From assembly GCF_000283155.1 (NCBI RefSeq), contig NW_004454181.1, positions 17,697,732 to 17,761,731 of the forward strand: DNA of 64,000 nucleotides. Reading direction: 5' to 3'. This DNA comes from Ceratotherium simum simum. Its lineage: Eukaryota; Chordata; Mammalia; Perissodactyla; Rhinocerotidae. A program made the translations under genes and the position numbers. The notes below the pieces were generated by a model. That model did not search any database and was not told the DNA's origin. It worked only from the letters and a program-made list of their open reading frames with translations. Below, piece by piece: positions 1 to 9,475 of the stretch (the first letter of the stretch is position 1; each line of letters opens with the position of its first letter).

Positions 1-12
1 AAAGTGATTTCC

Positions 13-257
13 GGGGTGGCCCCGTGGTGCAGCGGTTAAGTGCGTGCTCTCCGCTGTGAAGGCCCCGGGTTCGCAGGTTCGGATCCCGGGTGGACACAAA
101 CACACCACTTGTTAAGCCATGTCATGGCGGTGTCCCATATAAAGTAGACGAAGATGGGCACGGATGTTAGCCCAGGGCCAATCTTCCTGAAGGAAAAAAG
201 GGGGAGGATTGGCATTGGATGTTAGCTCAGGGCTAGTCTTCCTCACACAAAAAAAAT
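13..257 (+). mobile_element. ERE SINE (tRNA-Ser-derived), full length
   Basis: Complete equine-type SINE. The head carries a box-A-like GTGCAGCGGTTAAGTGC and a box-B-like GGTTCGGATCCC; the body has CCCATATAAAGTAG, GGGCACGGATGTTAGCCC and GTTAGCTCAGGGCTAG; the tail is CACACAAAAAAAAT. It is flanked by a perfect 11-bp target-site duplication, AAGTGATTTCC, at 2-12 and 258-268, so both borders are exact. It is non-coding. SINEs of this class are transcribed by RNA polymerase III and mobilised by L1 proteins (family knowledge). Confidence 0.96.
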
Positions 258-384
258 AAGTGATTTCCATGGTACAATGTACTATGGCTTTACTTATGAT
301 GACAAGCAAAAGGCAGGGTCCCAAGATGAAAAGATATATTAGGTCTCACAATAGCCTAGCAGTGAGAATACTCCTGAATCTAGA

Positions 385-530
385 GTCAGAAGTCAGGAGT
401 TCAGGGTCTAGCTCTGCCACACATGTGGCCAAGACAAGTCCTTTAGTCCTTCATAGTCAGTCCCCTGATTTTCACAATGAGGTGCAGTGTACTTGGCAGA
501 CTATGACAAGGTTTGGATAAGCTTATATAC
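385..530 (+). repeat. MIR SINE fragment (weak)
   Basis: Diverged MIR: AGAGTCAGAAGTCAGGAGTTCAGGGT followed by CTCTGCCACACATGTGGCC and a late CCTGATTTTCACAATGAGG segment follows the MIR order (head, core, 'CTCATCTGTAAAATGGGG' region). It is heavily mutated and its ends are approximate. Confidence 0.5.
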
Positions 531-1304
531 TCGAGAACGCTCATTAAGCCTTAAATATGATAAAAGGATAGAAGTCTATTTCAGCTGGGGATTGTAGGGG
601 CAGCTGAGCTGATGTCAAATGAGCCTTTGGTACATTTGAAGACAATCAACTGATATTTCTCTGTCAAAAATGATTCATCTACATTAATAAATTCAAGAGC
701 CTAAAAAACATTGAAGTTTACAAACTGACAAGGAGTCTTTTAAGACTGGATGACTGTGATTACTGCTTATATTTCAGTAGGACATTGGTCAATGATCTTG
801 CTGCTTGAGAACATTAGCATTTTTGGCTAAGGAAATAACGGACAGTGTGTTTTGAACAAGACCTTTTTTTCAGTCAAATATACACATAACTTTGAGACAA
901 TTCTTGAAGTTTTCATAAAAATAAACGTTTCAGTTAAAATAAATTAATGAACAAGACTTATGCTAACTACAATTTAACATTTATTGAATTGAGTAATAAT
1001 GATAACAATTGCTGACTTTTATTGGATGTTTATCATGTACCAGACGTTTAGCTAAACATTTTTATTCTTTCTCATATTATTGGGGAATCTGCCTTCTACC
1101 AAAAACTCAAAAATGCCACAAAAAAATTGACTTTCTCATTTTTTCTCTACACATATCAAAATTATTCAGTCATGTGGAATATATTTTTCCTTCTATTTCT
1201 GGGTAAAGGGTTCTACTAAATGATTCTAGAACATGAATCTTCCACATTTGTAATCAGATTCATATGTTGCCTGTGTCAGTGGGACAGTAAGTTGAAACGC
1301 GTAG
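531..1304. other. Single-copy AT-rich DNA, nothing recognised
   Basis: No repeat, RNA gene or convincing exon seen. Only short open frames without splice context. Confidence 0.6.
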
Positions 1305-1680
1305 AGATTTGCAACAACGTGGATAGACCTGGAGGACATTTTGCTAAGTGAAATAAGCCATCAGAGACATTTATGCTAAATGAAATAAGCAGAGGACAAA
1401 TACTGCCTGATTTCACTCATACAAGGTATATAAAACAGTCAAACTCATCAAATCAGAGAATAGAATGGTGTTTACCAGGGGCAGGGGTGAGGGAGAAATC
1501 GGGAGTTGTTGTTCAATTGATATAAAGTCTCAATTATGCAGGCTGAATTAGTTCTAGAGATCAGCTGTACAGCACAGAGCCTATAGTCAACAATACTGTA
1601 TTATGAACTTTAAAAATTGTTAACAGGGTAGATCTCATGTTGTGTCCTTACCACAAAAAATAAATTAATTAATTAAATAA
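1305..1680 (+). mobile_element. LINE-1 3' end, 5'-truncated, sense
   Basis: Starts within the last codons of ORF2 (TTTGCAACAACGTGGATAGA, then GGAGGACATTTTGCTAAGTG) and continues through the older L1 3' UTR (AGAATGGTGTTTACCAGGGG, then ACAGGGTAGATCTCATGTTG), ending in an A/T-rich tail, ACAAAAAATAAATTAATTAA. The GCTAAGTGAAATAAGC motif is partly repeated at about 1346 and 1376, a small local duplication. An L1MA/L1MB-age element is likely; no target-site duplication was found. Confidence 0.85.
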
Positions 1681-2188
1681 TGTAAACCTTGCCTGGAGAA
1701 CAGCAATGCCAAGATCTTGCAAGAGGACCAGCTGACGGATGGAGTAGAACTCCATCTCCTTTGCAAGAAACTCCTCTGAGAGGCTTAGGCTTTCTTTATC
1801 CCTGCCTCTGAAGCTTCAAAGGGAAAGTTTCTCTGTGCCAAAGCTCTGGGACAAAGAAGAAATGATCTGCCCGTTCTCCATCTCAGAGCAAGTCAGTGAG
1901 ATGCAAAGAGCCTGAAGGGAAGTGGCATTGGTTGAAATAAACTTTATGTGCTGTTCTTACAGGAAGGTACATGCTGACTCTGACATCCCTCCTGATTCTT
2001 TTGTCAAACTCTCCTTGTCTCTCCCTCGTTAGTGATTTAATTCCTCCTTTCTTTTACAGGCTCTTTTGCAAGGTTCTTGGCCTCCTGCATTCTGTATTCT
2101 GTGAGGTTTGGAGTAGAGGCCTCTGGTGATATGTTCCTCCAGTGCAATCACAGTGCTAACTGCTGGAATGTTTCTAATTGTCCCACCT
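1681..2188. other. Single-copy DNA, nothing recognised
   Basis: No repeat family or exon recognised. Pyrimidine-rich around 1985-2060 with a TCTTTTACAG acceptor-like site near 2050, but no matching open exon or donor was found. Confidence 0.5.
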
Positions 2189-2217
2189 CAACACACACAC
2201 ACACACACAAACACACA
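2189..2217 (+). repeat. (CA)n microsatellite
   Basis: About 14 CA units with one AA interruption near the 3' end. Likely length-polymorphic. Confidence 0.95.
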
Positions 2218-2265
2218 GGATAAGATATAACTGAGAGCATGTGGATAGACTCTGACGTGTAGCTG

Positions 2266-2834
2266 TTTTTATTATTATTGTTATGGTAAGAATACTTAAC
2301 ATGAGATCTACTATCTTAGCAAATTTTTAAGTGTATAGTACAATATTGTTAACTATAGAGAAAGTCATACAGCAGATCTCTAGAATCTATTATTCCTGCA
2401 TAATTGAGACTTTATGCCTGTTGATTAGTAACTCCCCATTTCCCCTTCCTTCCTGCCCCTAGCAACCACAATTCTAGTCTCTGATTCTATGAGTTTAACT
2501 ATTCTAGATATCTCATATAAATAGAATCTTCCAGCATTTGTCCTTTTGTGACTGGCTTATTTCACTTAGCATAATGTCCTCCAGGTTCACCCATGTTGCA
2601 TATTGCAAGGTTTCCTCCTTTTACGATTATCATATGATCCAGCTATCTCACTTCTGGATATTTATCAAAAAGAACTGAAATCAAGAGCTCGAAGAAATAT
2701 TAGCACTTCAGTGTTCATGGCAGCATTATTCACAATAGCCAAGATGTGGAAACAACCTAAATGTCAATCAATGGATGAACAGATAAAGAAAATGTGGTAT
2801 ATAGACACAATAGAATATTATTCAGCCTTAAAAT
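2266..2834 (-). mobile_element. LINE-1 3' end with 5' (twin-priming) inversion
   Basis: Two L1 pieces lie head to head. 2266-2623 is the reverse complement of an L1 3' UTR, with a degenerate poly-T end at 2266-2284 and ORF2 terminal sequence up to TTTCCTCCTTTT. From about 2625 to 2834 the sequence is sense ORF2 C-terminus; its translation contains [18 protein letters not shown] and IKKMWYIDTIEYYSALK. The sense piece ends at the L1 position (CAGCCTTAAAA) directly adjoining the start of the antisense piece (AAAAGGAGG). This is the geometry expected from twin priming at insertion. Confidence 0.85.
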
Positions 2835-2949
2835 AGATATGTTTTTTTTTTAATTGGCACAGTTTGGGTTTTCTATTTTGTTGTTTTTACTTTGAATTAA
2901 TCTTCCAAAATTTACAAAATTTAAAATTTCACAAAAATATAGAAATTTA

Positions 2950-3200
2950 TGCCTTCTCTTGAAGTGTTGGCAGCTATACAACCCTGGTCCACATTCCAAT
3001 ATGGTGACAGCCCGTGAGACCTGAGAAGGGCCTGCTTTTATAGACTGGATGAGTGCTCTTTAATACACCACAGTCCCCTCCTGGCCCATTTTCTGTTACA
3101 TTTCTGGAGACTCCCTGTCGTATGGAAGTTTGATATCCCTTGGTTAATAAACCTCACTTTTACCTCCAGAAACTTATGTCCCTGTGTCTGGGTGATCAGC
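2950..3200 (+). mobile_element. Possible ERV LTR 3' portion
   Basis: Contains GGTTAATAAACCTCAC, a polyadenylation-signal context like that of the ERV LTR at 31.9-32.8 kb, preceded by C-rich sequence (CAGTCCCCTCCTGGCCC) and followed by CTGTGTCTGGGTGATCAGCC. No TG...CA ends or target duplication were found, so family and borders are uncertain. Confidence 0.3.
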
Positions 3201-3329
3201 CCCCAAGAGAAAACACAGTTAGTTTACATGTCTCTTTGTCCCTTGCCAGTGACAAAAGCTTTTCACATCACCCAGGCTGCCTTTGGTCCCTTGTAATAAA
3301 ATATGAGGAACTAGAATGTACTAGAATAT

Positions 3330-3440
3330 TAGTTACATGAAGACAAAGATTTTTATTTGTTTTCTCCAGTATTGTAACTGCAGTATCTAAAACAGTGCCT
3401 GCACATAGGAAATACTCAATAAACACTTGATGAATAACTA
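3330..3440 (+). repeat. LINE-2 3' end, sense
   Basis: Shows the L2 3' terminal pattern: GAAGACAAAGATTTTTATTTG, CAGTGCCTGCACATAGG, ACTCAATAAACACTTGATGA. The L2 family is ancient and inactive in placentals. Confidence 0.75.
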
Positions 3441-3587
3441 AATAAACCAAATTCTTAGGATATCTAGAGGTCTTCTAATTTCTTGAGGTAGAAGGAGGAT
3501 ATTCCGCTCATTTTGTGACTGTGATCCTATATATTGTCAAAGGATAAGACTAAGGATCTAGATCAATTTTATCTCTATAAGAAAGGA

Positions 3588-3815
3588 GTTAGTGGTTAAG
3601 ACAATGGGGACTTAAACTGCTTAAGTTCAAATTCCAGTTCATCACTAACAGCTGTGTGACCTTGGACAGGTTGTTTATCCTCTCTATATCTCAATCTCTC
3701 TATCTCTAAAATGGTATTTAGGTCATAGAGTCATGAGGTTAAATGAGATAATCTACATAAAGCATTTAGCAAAATATTTAGCACGTAGTGTATGCCTGAT
3801 GAATGCTAGATGCTA
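3588..3815 (+). repeat. MIR SINE, sense
   Basis: Well-preserved MIR: AGTGGTTAAGACAATGGGGA head, TGTGTGACCTTGGACAGG, CTAAAATGGTATTTAGG, GGTTAAATGAGATAATCTAC and a GCACGTAGTGTATGCC tail. Confidence 0.88.
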
Positions 3816-4754
3816 ATGTTGTACCTTGAAGCTCATTTTAGAACAGAGGCTAATGAATCATTTTGTCTGGAGCAGAGAATTCATGTAGGACAGTAGTGGG
3901 GGATAATGCTCGAGCTCAGTAGAGGGCCCAGATCTCAATGTCAAGGAGTCTAAGCATTGCGAGTTATGCAGTATGCTTAAGCAGGGAAACGGGTTAATTT
4001 CCATTAAACCATTAATGGAATGAATTCTCACTATGTATCAGAAAAATTCATCTGTTAGTAGCAGGGGATGGGCTAGGCAGGTACTACCCATGGTCTCTAC
4101 ATGTATGGACAAATACAGATTCCAGGGTTTTTGTGCTTTTTTTCTTGTCACATATGTAGAAATTATTCTTATTTTCTTCAGTTTGGGAAATTTGATAGAA
4201 TTCTAAAAGATTAATTAGTTCCTGGATTTGTAAATTAGGCAAGGAGCTCTGGCTCCCTGCCTCTGAGGCAAAACCATCGGCATCAGCACTTCTCAGAAAA
4301 ATGCACCAATCAAGGAAGGAAAATTCACCCACTCCCTTTGCTCTCTACGGTACTTAAGCCTTTCCAAATAACAGGCCCTTGTAACCAAGGGGTTATCTGG
4401 AAAGCTATCTTGGGAGCTCTTCAAAGTCAGCACTCTCAGCGTGTTTACCACCCAGCAAGAGGAGGAAGCAAGGTAGGACACATTGTTTTGAGGATGTTTT
4501 CAAGCACTGTTCCACTTGGACTCTCTCCATCCAAGGGTGGAAAATTCAGTTAGTCTCTAGTTCGGGGCTATTTCTCTAGAACTAATAAACAATATTTTCT
4601 AGAATGTTAAAATTATTAAACAGGTGGCATTTTAGAGGTCTTCCCAGCCAAATACCCAAAGAAGGAAACCAGTTAATAGCATCCTGAGAGGTGATCTGGT
4701 TTTATGAAGAAAAAAGAGTCAATTCTATTTTACATTCAGATCATTAGCCTTTCA
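3816..4754. other. Single-copy DNA, nothing recognised
   Basis: No repeat family recognised. Several overlapping short open frames on both strands (4084-4553) share the same DNA and lack protein-like features; I treat them as chance. Confidence 0.55.
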
Positions 4755-4905
4755 TTCATGCATATATTTATTCATTCATTCAATGAATACATATCAAGCA
4801 CCTACTTTATTCCTGGTCCGAGCTATATAGTGTTGAACAACACAAGCAATGTACCTGTCATCACGGGACATATATGTAGACCCACCCTATGTATGTCATA
4901 TACAA
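4755..4905 (-). repeat. LINE-2 3' end, antisense
   Basis: TTCATTCATTCAATGAATAC, then CAAGCACCTACTTTATTCCTGG and GTGTTGAACAACACAAGCAA: the reverse complement of the L2 3' end with its (GAAT)n tail. Confidence 0.75.
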
Positions 4906-4944
4906 GTCCATGCCTGATGTCTTTGGAGTCTGTATAGAATAATA

Positions 4945-5172
4945 ATTGACAGTTTGGACTCCAGAGTCACACAGACCTGGGATAGAATCCCATACTAGCT
5001 ACACGTTTTGGGCAAATTCCTTAATTTCTCTAAGCAGCAGCTACTTTATCAGTAAAATGGAGAAAGTAACAGAACCTCTCATAGCTTGTTTTAAGGATTA
5101 AATGAGATAATGCATGTAAAGTGATTACCATCATTCCAGGGACATGTTAAGTGCTCAGTAAATGTTAGATAT
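4945..5172 (+). repeat. MIR SINE, sense
   Basis: GGACTCCAGAGTCACACAGACC, GGGCAAATTCCTTAATTTCTC, CAGTAAAATGGAGAAAGTAA, GGATTAAATGAGATAATGCATG and GTGCTCAGTAAATGTT occur in MIR order. Confidence 0.88.
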
Positions 5173-6169
5173 TACAATTATGAAAAACATGACGCGTATT
5201 GTAAAGATACACTACTCGCTCATCCTTGTTTTTTCAGTGATACCTTATTCTAGTAACAGATTCTATCCTCACTCCCTCTTATCTGTTCCTGCACAACAGT
5301 CAGTCCTTCTTTTAAACTTATCTAGCTATGAACAAAAAATAATAAAGAAAGAATATGCATACTTTTGGAATCAGTAGAAAAGCAGTAAATCCAATCTATA
5401 AACTTGGCTGCGACAATATTATGAAACAGCTATCAAAGTGTGAGCTAAAGTGTGAAAATGATTGATTGCCTTAAGAGTTTTCCATTTTTGATTTGAGATG
5501 GGAAGTGATAATAAACAAATCAAATAAAGTACATAATAACATCAATTCAGTTAGGCACTAGCAATCATTAGAAAAGCAAAAATAGAATTATCTGTCCCTA
5601 AATAATATTTGTGATTTTCAAAATGTTGTGTCAATGAAAATGATTTTATTCTTACTCAAACACTGAACAGACTAGAAGCCCTGGAATAAGAATAATTTAG
5701 AGTAATCTTTAACTTACAGATTTATAAATTGTCTTCATACATTCATTCAAAATTAGTGGCATGTAAGATTTTTATTATGTTCATAAATGCTTCATTTTTT
5801 TTTCTGAAAACCTATATTTCACCTATTTAATACCAAACTATGCATGAGGGAAAGAGTTTTAGAAATATCTAAAAAGTGGTCACCTATGCTGTATGATTTT
5901 AGAGGCCAAAGAGGTTGCACATATCATATTTCTCCCTTGCTTACTTAGAATTTCAGTCAATTTCTTTAATTACTATTTGAAACTCAAATTCTCATGGGAA
6001 AGTAAACATTTAAGCTGTTATCAAGTGTTTATTTTTTGACATTAATAAATTTATTAGCATGTTAATATGTGATTATATGCCCATTGCCCAAGACACACAC
6101 AGTCCTGAGGATTGGAAAGAGCAACTGAAAATCTCACTTTTCTTTCACACAAAAAAATAACCAATTGTC
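5173..6169. other. AT-rich single-copy DNA, nothing recognised
   Basis: No repeat, RNA gene or exon supported. Confidence 0.55.
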
Positions 6170-6571
6170 AACATTTCGTATACAAATTACTCTATACACA
6201 AATATTTTTTCTTTACATAAATGGGGCCATATTATACATATTGTCCTTAGATGTATTTGTTAAGCTAGCCATGAATTTTCGTGGTCCTTCTGTGTTTGCA
6301 TGTGTAAGGTCATTCCTTATTTTAATAGTTGCGTAGTCTCCGTGTTTTATTGAACCATCCTCCTTAATGGTAAACATCCAGGTTACTTCCAATTATTTGC
6401 TATTGCAAAGAACGCAGCAATGAATGTTCTTGTATACATATCTTTGTATAAATGGGTGAATATATCTTTAGGATAAATTCATATAATCCAGATATAAAAT
6501 TGCAATAATAATACTTAGTGTATTTAAAATTTGATAGATTATGTCAAATCACCTTCCAAAAACATTTTACC

Positions 6572-6814
6572 CAGGCTGGCCTGGTGGCGCAGCGGTTAAA
6601 GTGCGCACGCTCCGCTTCGGCGGCCCGAGGGTTTGCTGGTTTGGATCCCAGGCGTACACCAACACACCGCTCATCAGGCCATGCTGTGGTGGCATCCCAT
6701 ATAAAGTAGAGGAAGATGGGCACGGATGTTAGCCTAGGGCTGATCTTCCTCAGCAAAAAGAGGAAGATTGGCATCGGATGTTAGTACAGGGCTGCTCTCC
6801 CCCCCACACACACA
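6572..6814 (+). mobile_element. ERE SINE, full length, inside old L1
   Basis: Head TGGCCTGGTGGCGCAGCGG, box-B-like GGTTTGGATCCC, body CCCATATAAAGTAGAGG, tail CCCCACACACACA. Perfect 14-bp target duplication AAAAACATTTTACC at 6558-6571 and 6815-6828. The insertion splits the L1 sequence 'CCAAAAACATTTTACCAACTTAGA', so the SINE is younger than that L1. Confidence 0.96.
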
Positions 6815-6849
6815 AAAAACATTTTACCAACTTAGAATCCCACTGTGTC

Positions 6850-7300
6850 TGTTAGGAATTCTGCAAGTAACAAATTCTAATTAAAGGTAATCTAAATAAA
6901 TGGGGGTTTATTTTTCTCACAAAAGACTATGTCTGGAGGCAGGCAGCTGCTGGTATTTGATTAATAACCTAAAAATATCACGGCTGCATTTCTGAGAGTT
7001 CCTTGGCCTTTCCCTTATGGCAACAAAATGACAGCCATTGCTCCAGGTATCTTGTTTACATTCCAAACGTAATGAAGCAGAGACAGGAGGCACCTGCTAC
7101 AACTTTACCTTCTTCTCAATAAATACTTTCCCATACACCTCTACAGCAGATCTTTTTATATGTTTATTGACTAGAACTGTGTTATATGACCACCACAGCA
7201 GCAAAGAAGGCTGGGGAAATGACTATTTACATTTCTAGTCTCCAAAGTTGAGGCAGGCAAGAGAGAAAATTGTAGGAAATGGGTATGGGTTAGCAAAATA
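6850..7300. repeat. Unassigned interspersed repeat inside old L1
   Basis: Begins near GCAAGTAACAAATTCTAATT and carries AAATGGGGGTTTATTTTTCT, GGAGGCAGGCAGCTGCTGG, GACTAGAACTGTGTTATATGACCACC and GGCTGGGGAAATGACTATTT. This order resembles a common placental repeat with a 'CATTGGCCAGAACTGTGTCACATGGCC' region, but I cannot name the family. It interrupts the antisense L1. Confidence 0.5.
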
Positions 7301-7560
7301 TCAGTATTTGTTAAACCCCCAGAAGTGACTGAAAATGTTGATTTTATTTCATCCTTGCCAACACTAGAAAACTCAAACTTCTTACCCATCTGATGGGTTA
7401 TAAAAAGATATATCTGACTTCTAAAATTTTCATTTACCTAGTAATCTATGACGTTGAGCACATTTTAAATTTTTTTTAGATTTTTGGCCGTTTGTAATTC
7501 TCTTCTGTGAATTTCCAGTTTATGTCAATTGTCCATGAATTGCTTATCTTAGTATATTCA

Positions 7561-8554
7561 GGAGTAGGTTAACATGGAGAAATATAACTTGGGGATGAGT
7601 CCTTGAGTTAAGAGAAAAAGATAGCTGAACAAGAAGAACCAGGAACTGGAAGGCAGGACACTGAATGTCAACCTCAAGAACTTCCTTTTATTAAGTCCAT
7701 TATTACATTAAAAACTAGTAATAACTTCCCCTCTTAACCCTACAACATCAGAGGGTCAGAAGTGGGTGAATAGATAAAGTACTGTTCCAAGATTCTTTGA
7801 TAAAACCAGTACCAAGGTCAGGTGTTCCATAATTAGCTAATGTTCAGAATTACCTAAAAAACACATGCACATACTCAGTGTTCCTGATCTCCAATTCTGA
7901 AGGTTATGATTCAGTGATTCTTTTTCTTCCTAGCAAGGGCCACAGTTAATTCCAATGTTTAGCAGCCAGCTCTCAGGTTGGTACAGGCAAATCAACCTTG
8001 ATGGAGTGGTTTTTCTCCTTGGTGCTGAAAACATATATCTTTGTAAAAAAGAAAAAAACAAATGCAGGGGAGCTATATTCCAACAAAACTCACACTTTAA
8101 GATAGAAGTAAGTACTTGTGTTCTAATCAAAAGAATCAATAGATTACAATGTGGATAAACTAAGTGCGTATATTTTATAGGTTTACCAAGTATTAGTGAG
8201 CAAAATAAAAACATTAAATATTACCCTTTATTTAGAACAAAAACATAATTAGTTTGATCTCTGGAATAACTGAATGTGCCGTGAATTTGCCTATTTTAAA
8301 TAAATATAATTTCTGCTGTATTTATTACCTGGAAGGAAAGTCTGAGTGATGTTGCAAAAAACTAAAAATCCCTATAGCCATCTTTGGGAAAATTCGGTGA
8401 GAATGTTAAGAGATTTACTGGCTTAATCTGTCTTACCTCTTATTTCATATTTAATAATAAAAATTAACCTTCCCAAAATTACCTGAGGACTTTAGGTGGG
8501 AGAATTTCTATGTAATTACCATAGTTGTCTTAGTTCAACACTGTGTCGAAGTTA
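7561..8554. other. Single-copy DNA, nothing recognised
   Basis: Two opposed open frames (7930-8214) overlap the same bases and have no recognisable protein features. No repeat seen. Confidence 0.5.
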
Positions 8555-8785
8555 AAGGTGCAGACGCTAGGGCCAGACTGCTTGACTTGGAACTCTGACT
8601 CCATTACTTATTATCTATGTGACCTTAAGTAAAGTTATTATCCTGTCTGTGTCTCAGGTTCCTTTTATGCAAAGTCGGAATGGTAATAGTATATATCACA
8701 TAGGGTTATTGTACATATTAAATGAGTTAATACAGGTAAACATACCTTTCCTGTTATATAGTAAGCATTCAAAACTTTAGCCATT
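8555..8785 (+). repeat. MIR SINE, sense
   Basis: GTGCAGACGCTAGGGCCAGAC, ATGTGACCTTAAGTAAAG, GTCGGAATGGTAATAGTA, ATTAAATGAGTTAATACAGG and ATATAGTAAGCATTCAAAAC follow the MIR layout. Confidence 0.85.
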
Positions 8786-8997
8786 AACTACAGCACGTTT
8801 CCTACTAAGCATAACAGATAAACATCAGCAAATTATTAAACTCATGCTTTTACACGTAATCCCTCTTTGTAACATAAATGAAAAGCACATAAGACATTTC
8901 TCAATTATAATACAATTTTTGTAATCTTTGAGACTAGAATATAGATCTATGAAGCAGGGATCTTCTCTATTGTTCACTGCTAATGCTTACCACAATA

Positions 8998-9475
8998 ATT
9001 CTATCAGTTATTTATTGCTGCAAAACAAACTATCCTAAAACTTCATAGCTTAAAACAAAAAACTATAATTTCTCAAGATTCTGGGTGTTGGTTTGTCAGT
9101 CCTTCTGCTGGTCTCACCTGGGGTTATTCATGAAGGCGTTCTGCTGGACAATTGGCTGAGGACTGGACTCAGCTGGGATAGCCGGAACATCTGGATCTCT
9201 TTCTCCACGTGGTCTTCATCCCAGCCTTCCTCGTGGCATGACTATCTCAGGACATCATTCTAAGAAGGTGAAAACAAAACCTGCAAGACTTCATATGATC
9301 CAGCTTGGGAAGTCATCTGGCACATTCTTTTAGTCAAAGCAAGTTGCAAGGCCAGCTGTGTAGTAATGGCTGGGGAAACTAGGCTCCACCTCTTGATGGG
9401 ACTAGCTTCAAAGTTACATTGTGAAACACAGGAGGAATTGTTGCAGCTATGTTTGAAAATAATCTATCTCACACT
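8998..9475 (-). mobile_element. LTR-like interspersed repeat, antisense (MaLR/MLT1-like, family uncertain)
   Basis: Reads TCAGTTATTTATTGCTGCAAAACAAAC, GCTTAAAACAAAAAAC, CTTCTGCTGGTCTCACCTGGG, CTCCACGTGGTCTTCATCC, TAGTCAAAGCAAGTTGCAAGG, GGAGGAATTGTTGCAGC. This matches a widespread placental LTR-type repeat in reverse. The near-identical opening at 59.4 kb marks a second copy of a related family. No target duplication defined. Confidence 0.6.

Larger units (their letters stand above)
6170..7560 (-). mobile_element. Old LINE-1 3' region, antisense, interrupted
   Basis: Antisense ancient L1. Left part: TGGTAAACATCCAGGTTACT, TTGCAAAGAACGCAGCAATG, ATCTTTAGGATAAATTC, CAAATCACCTTCCAAAAAC. It resumes after the ERE with CAACTTAGAATCCCACTGTG and again from about 7350 with TCATCCTTGCCAACACTAG, GTTGAGCACATTTTAAA and CTTCTGTGAATTTCCAG. 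The element is split by an ERE (6572-6814) and by a second repeat (about 6850-7300). Its outer borders are approximate. Confidence 0.75.

Noticed and set aside
13..90. tRNA gene suggested by box A and box B
   Set aside because: Part of an ERE SINE with target duplications; the tRNA-like head is not a functional tRNA gene. The same applies to all other ERE heads.
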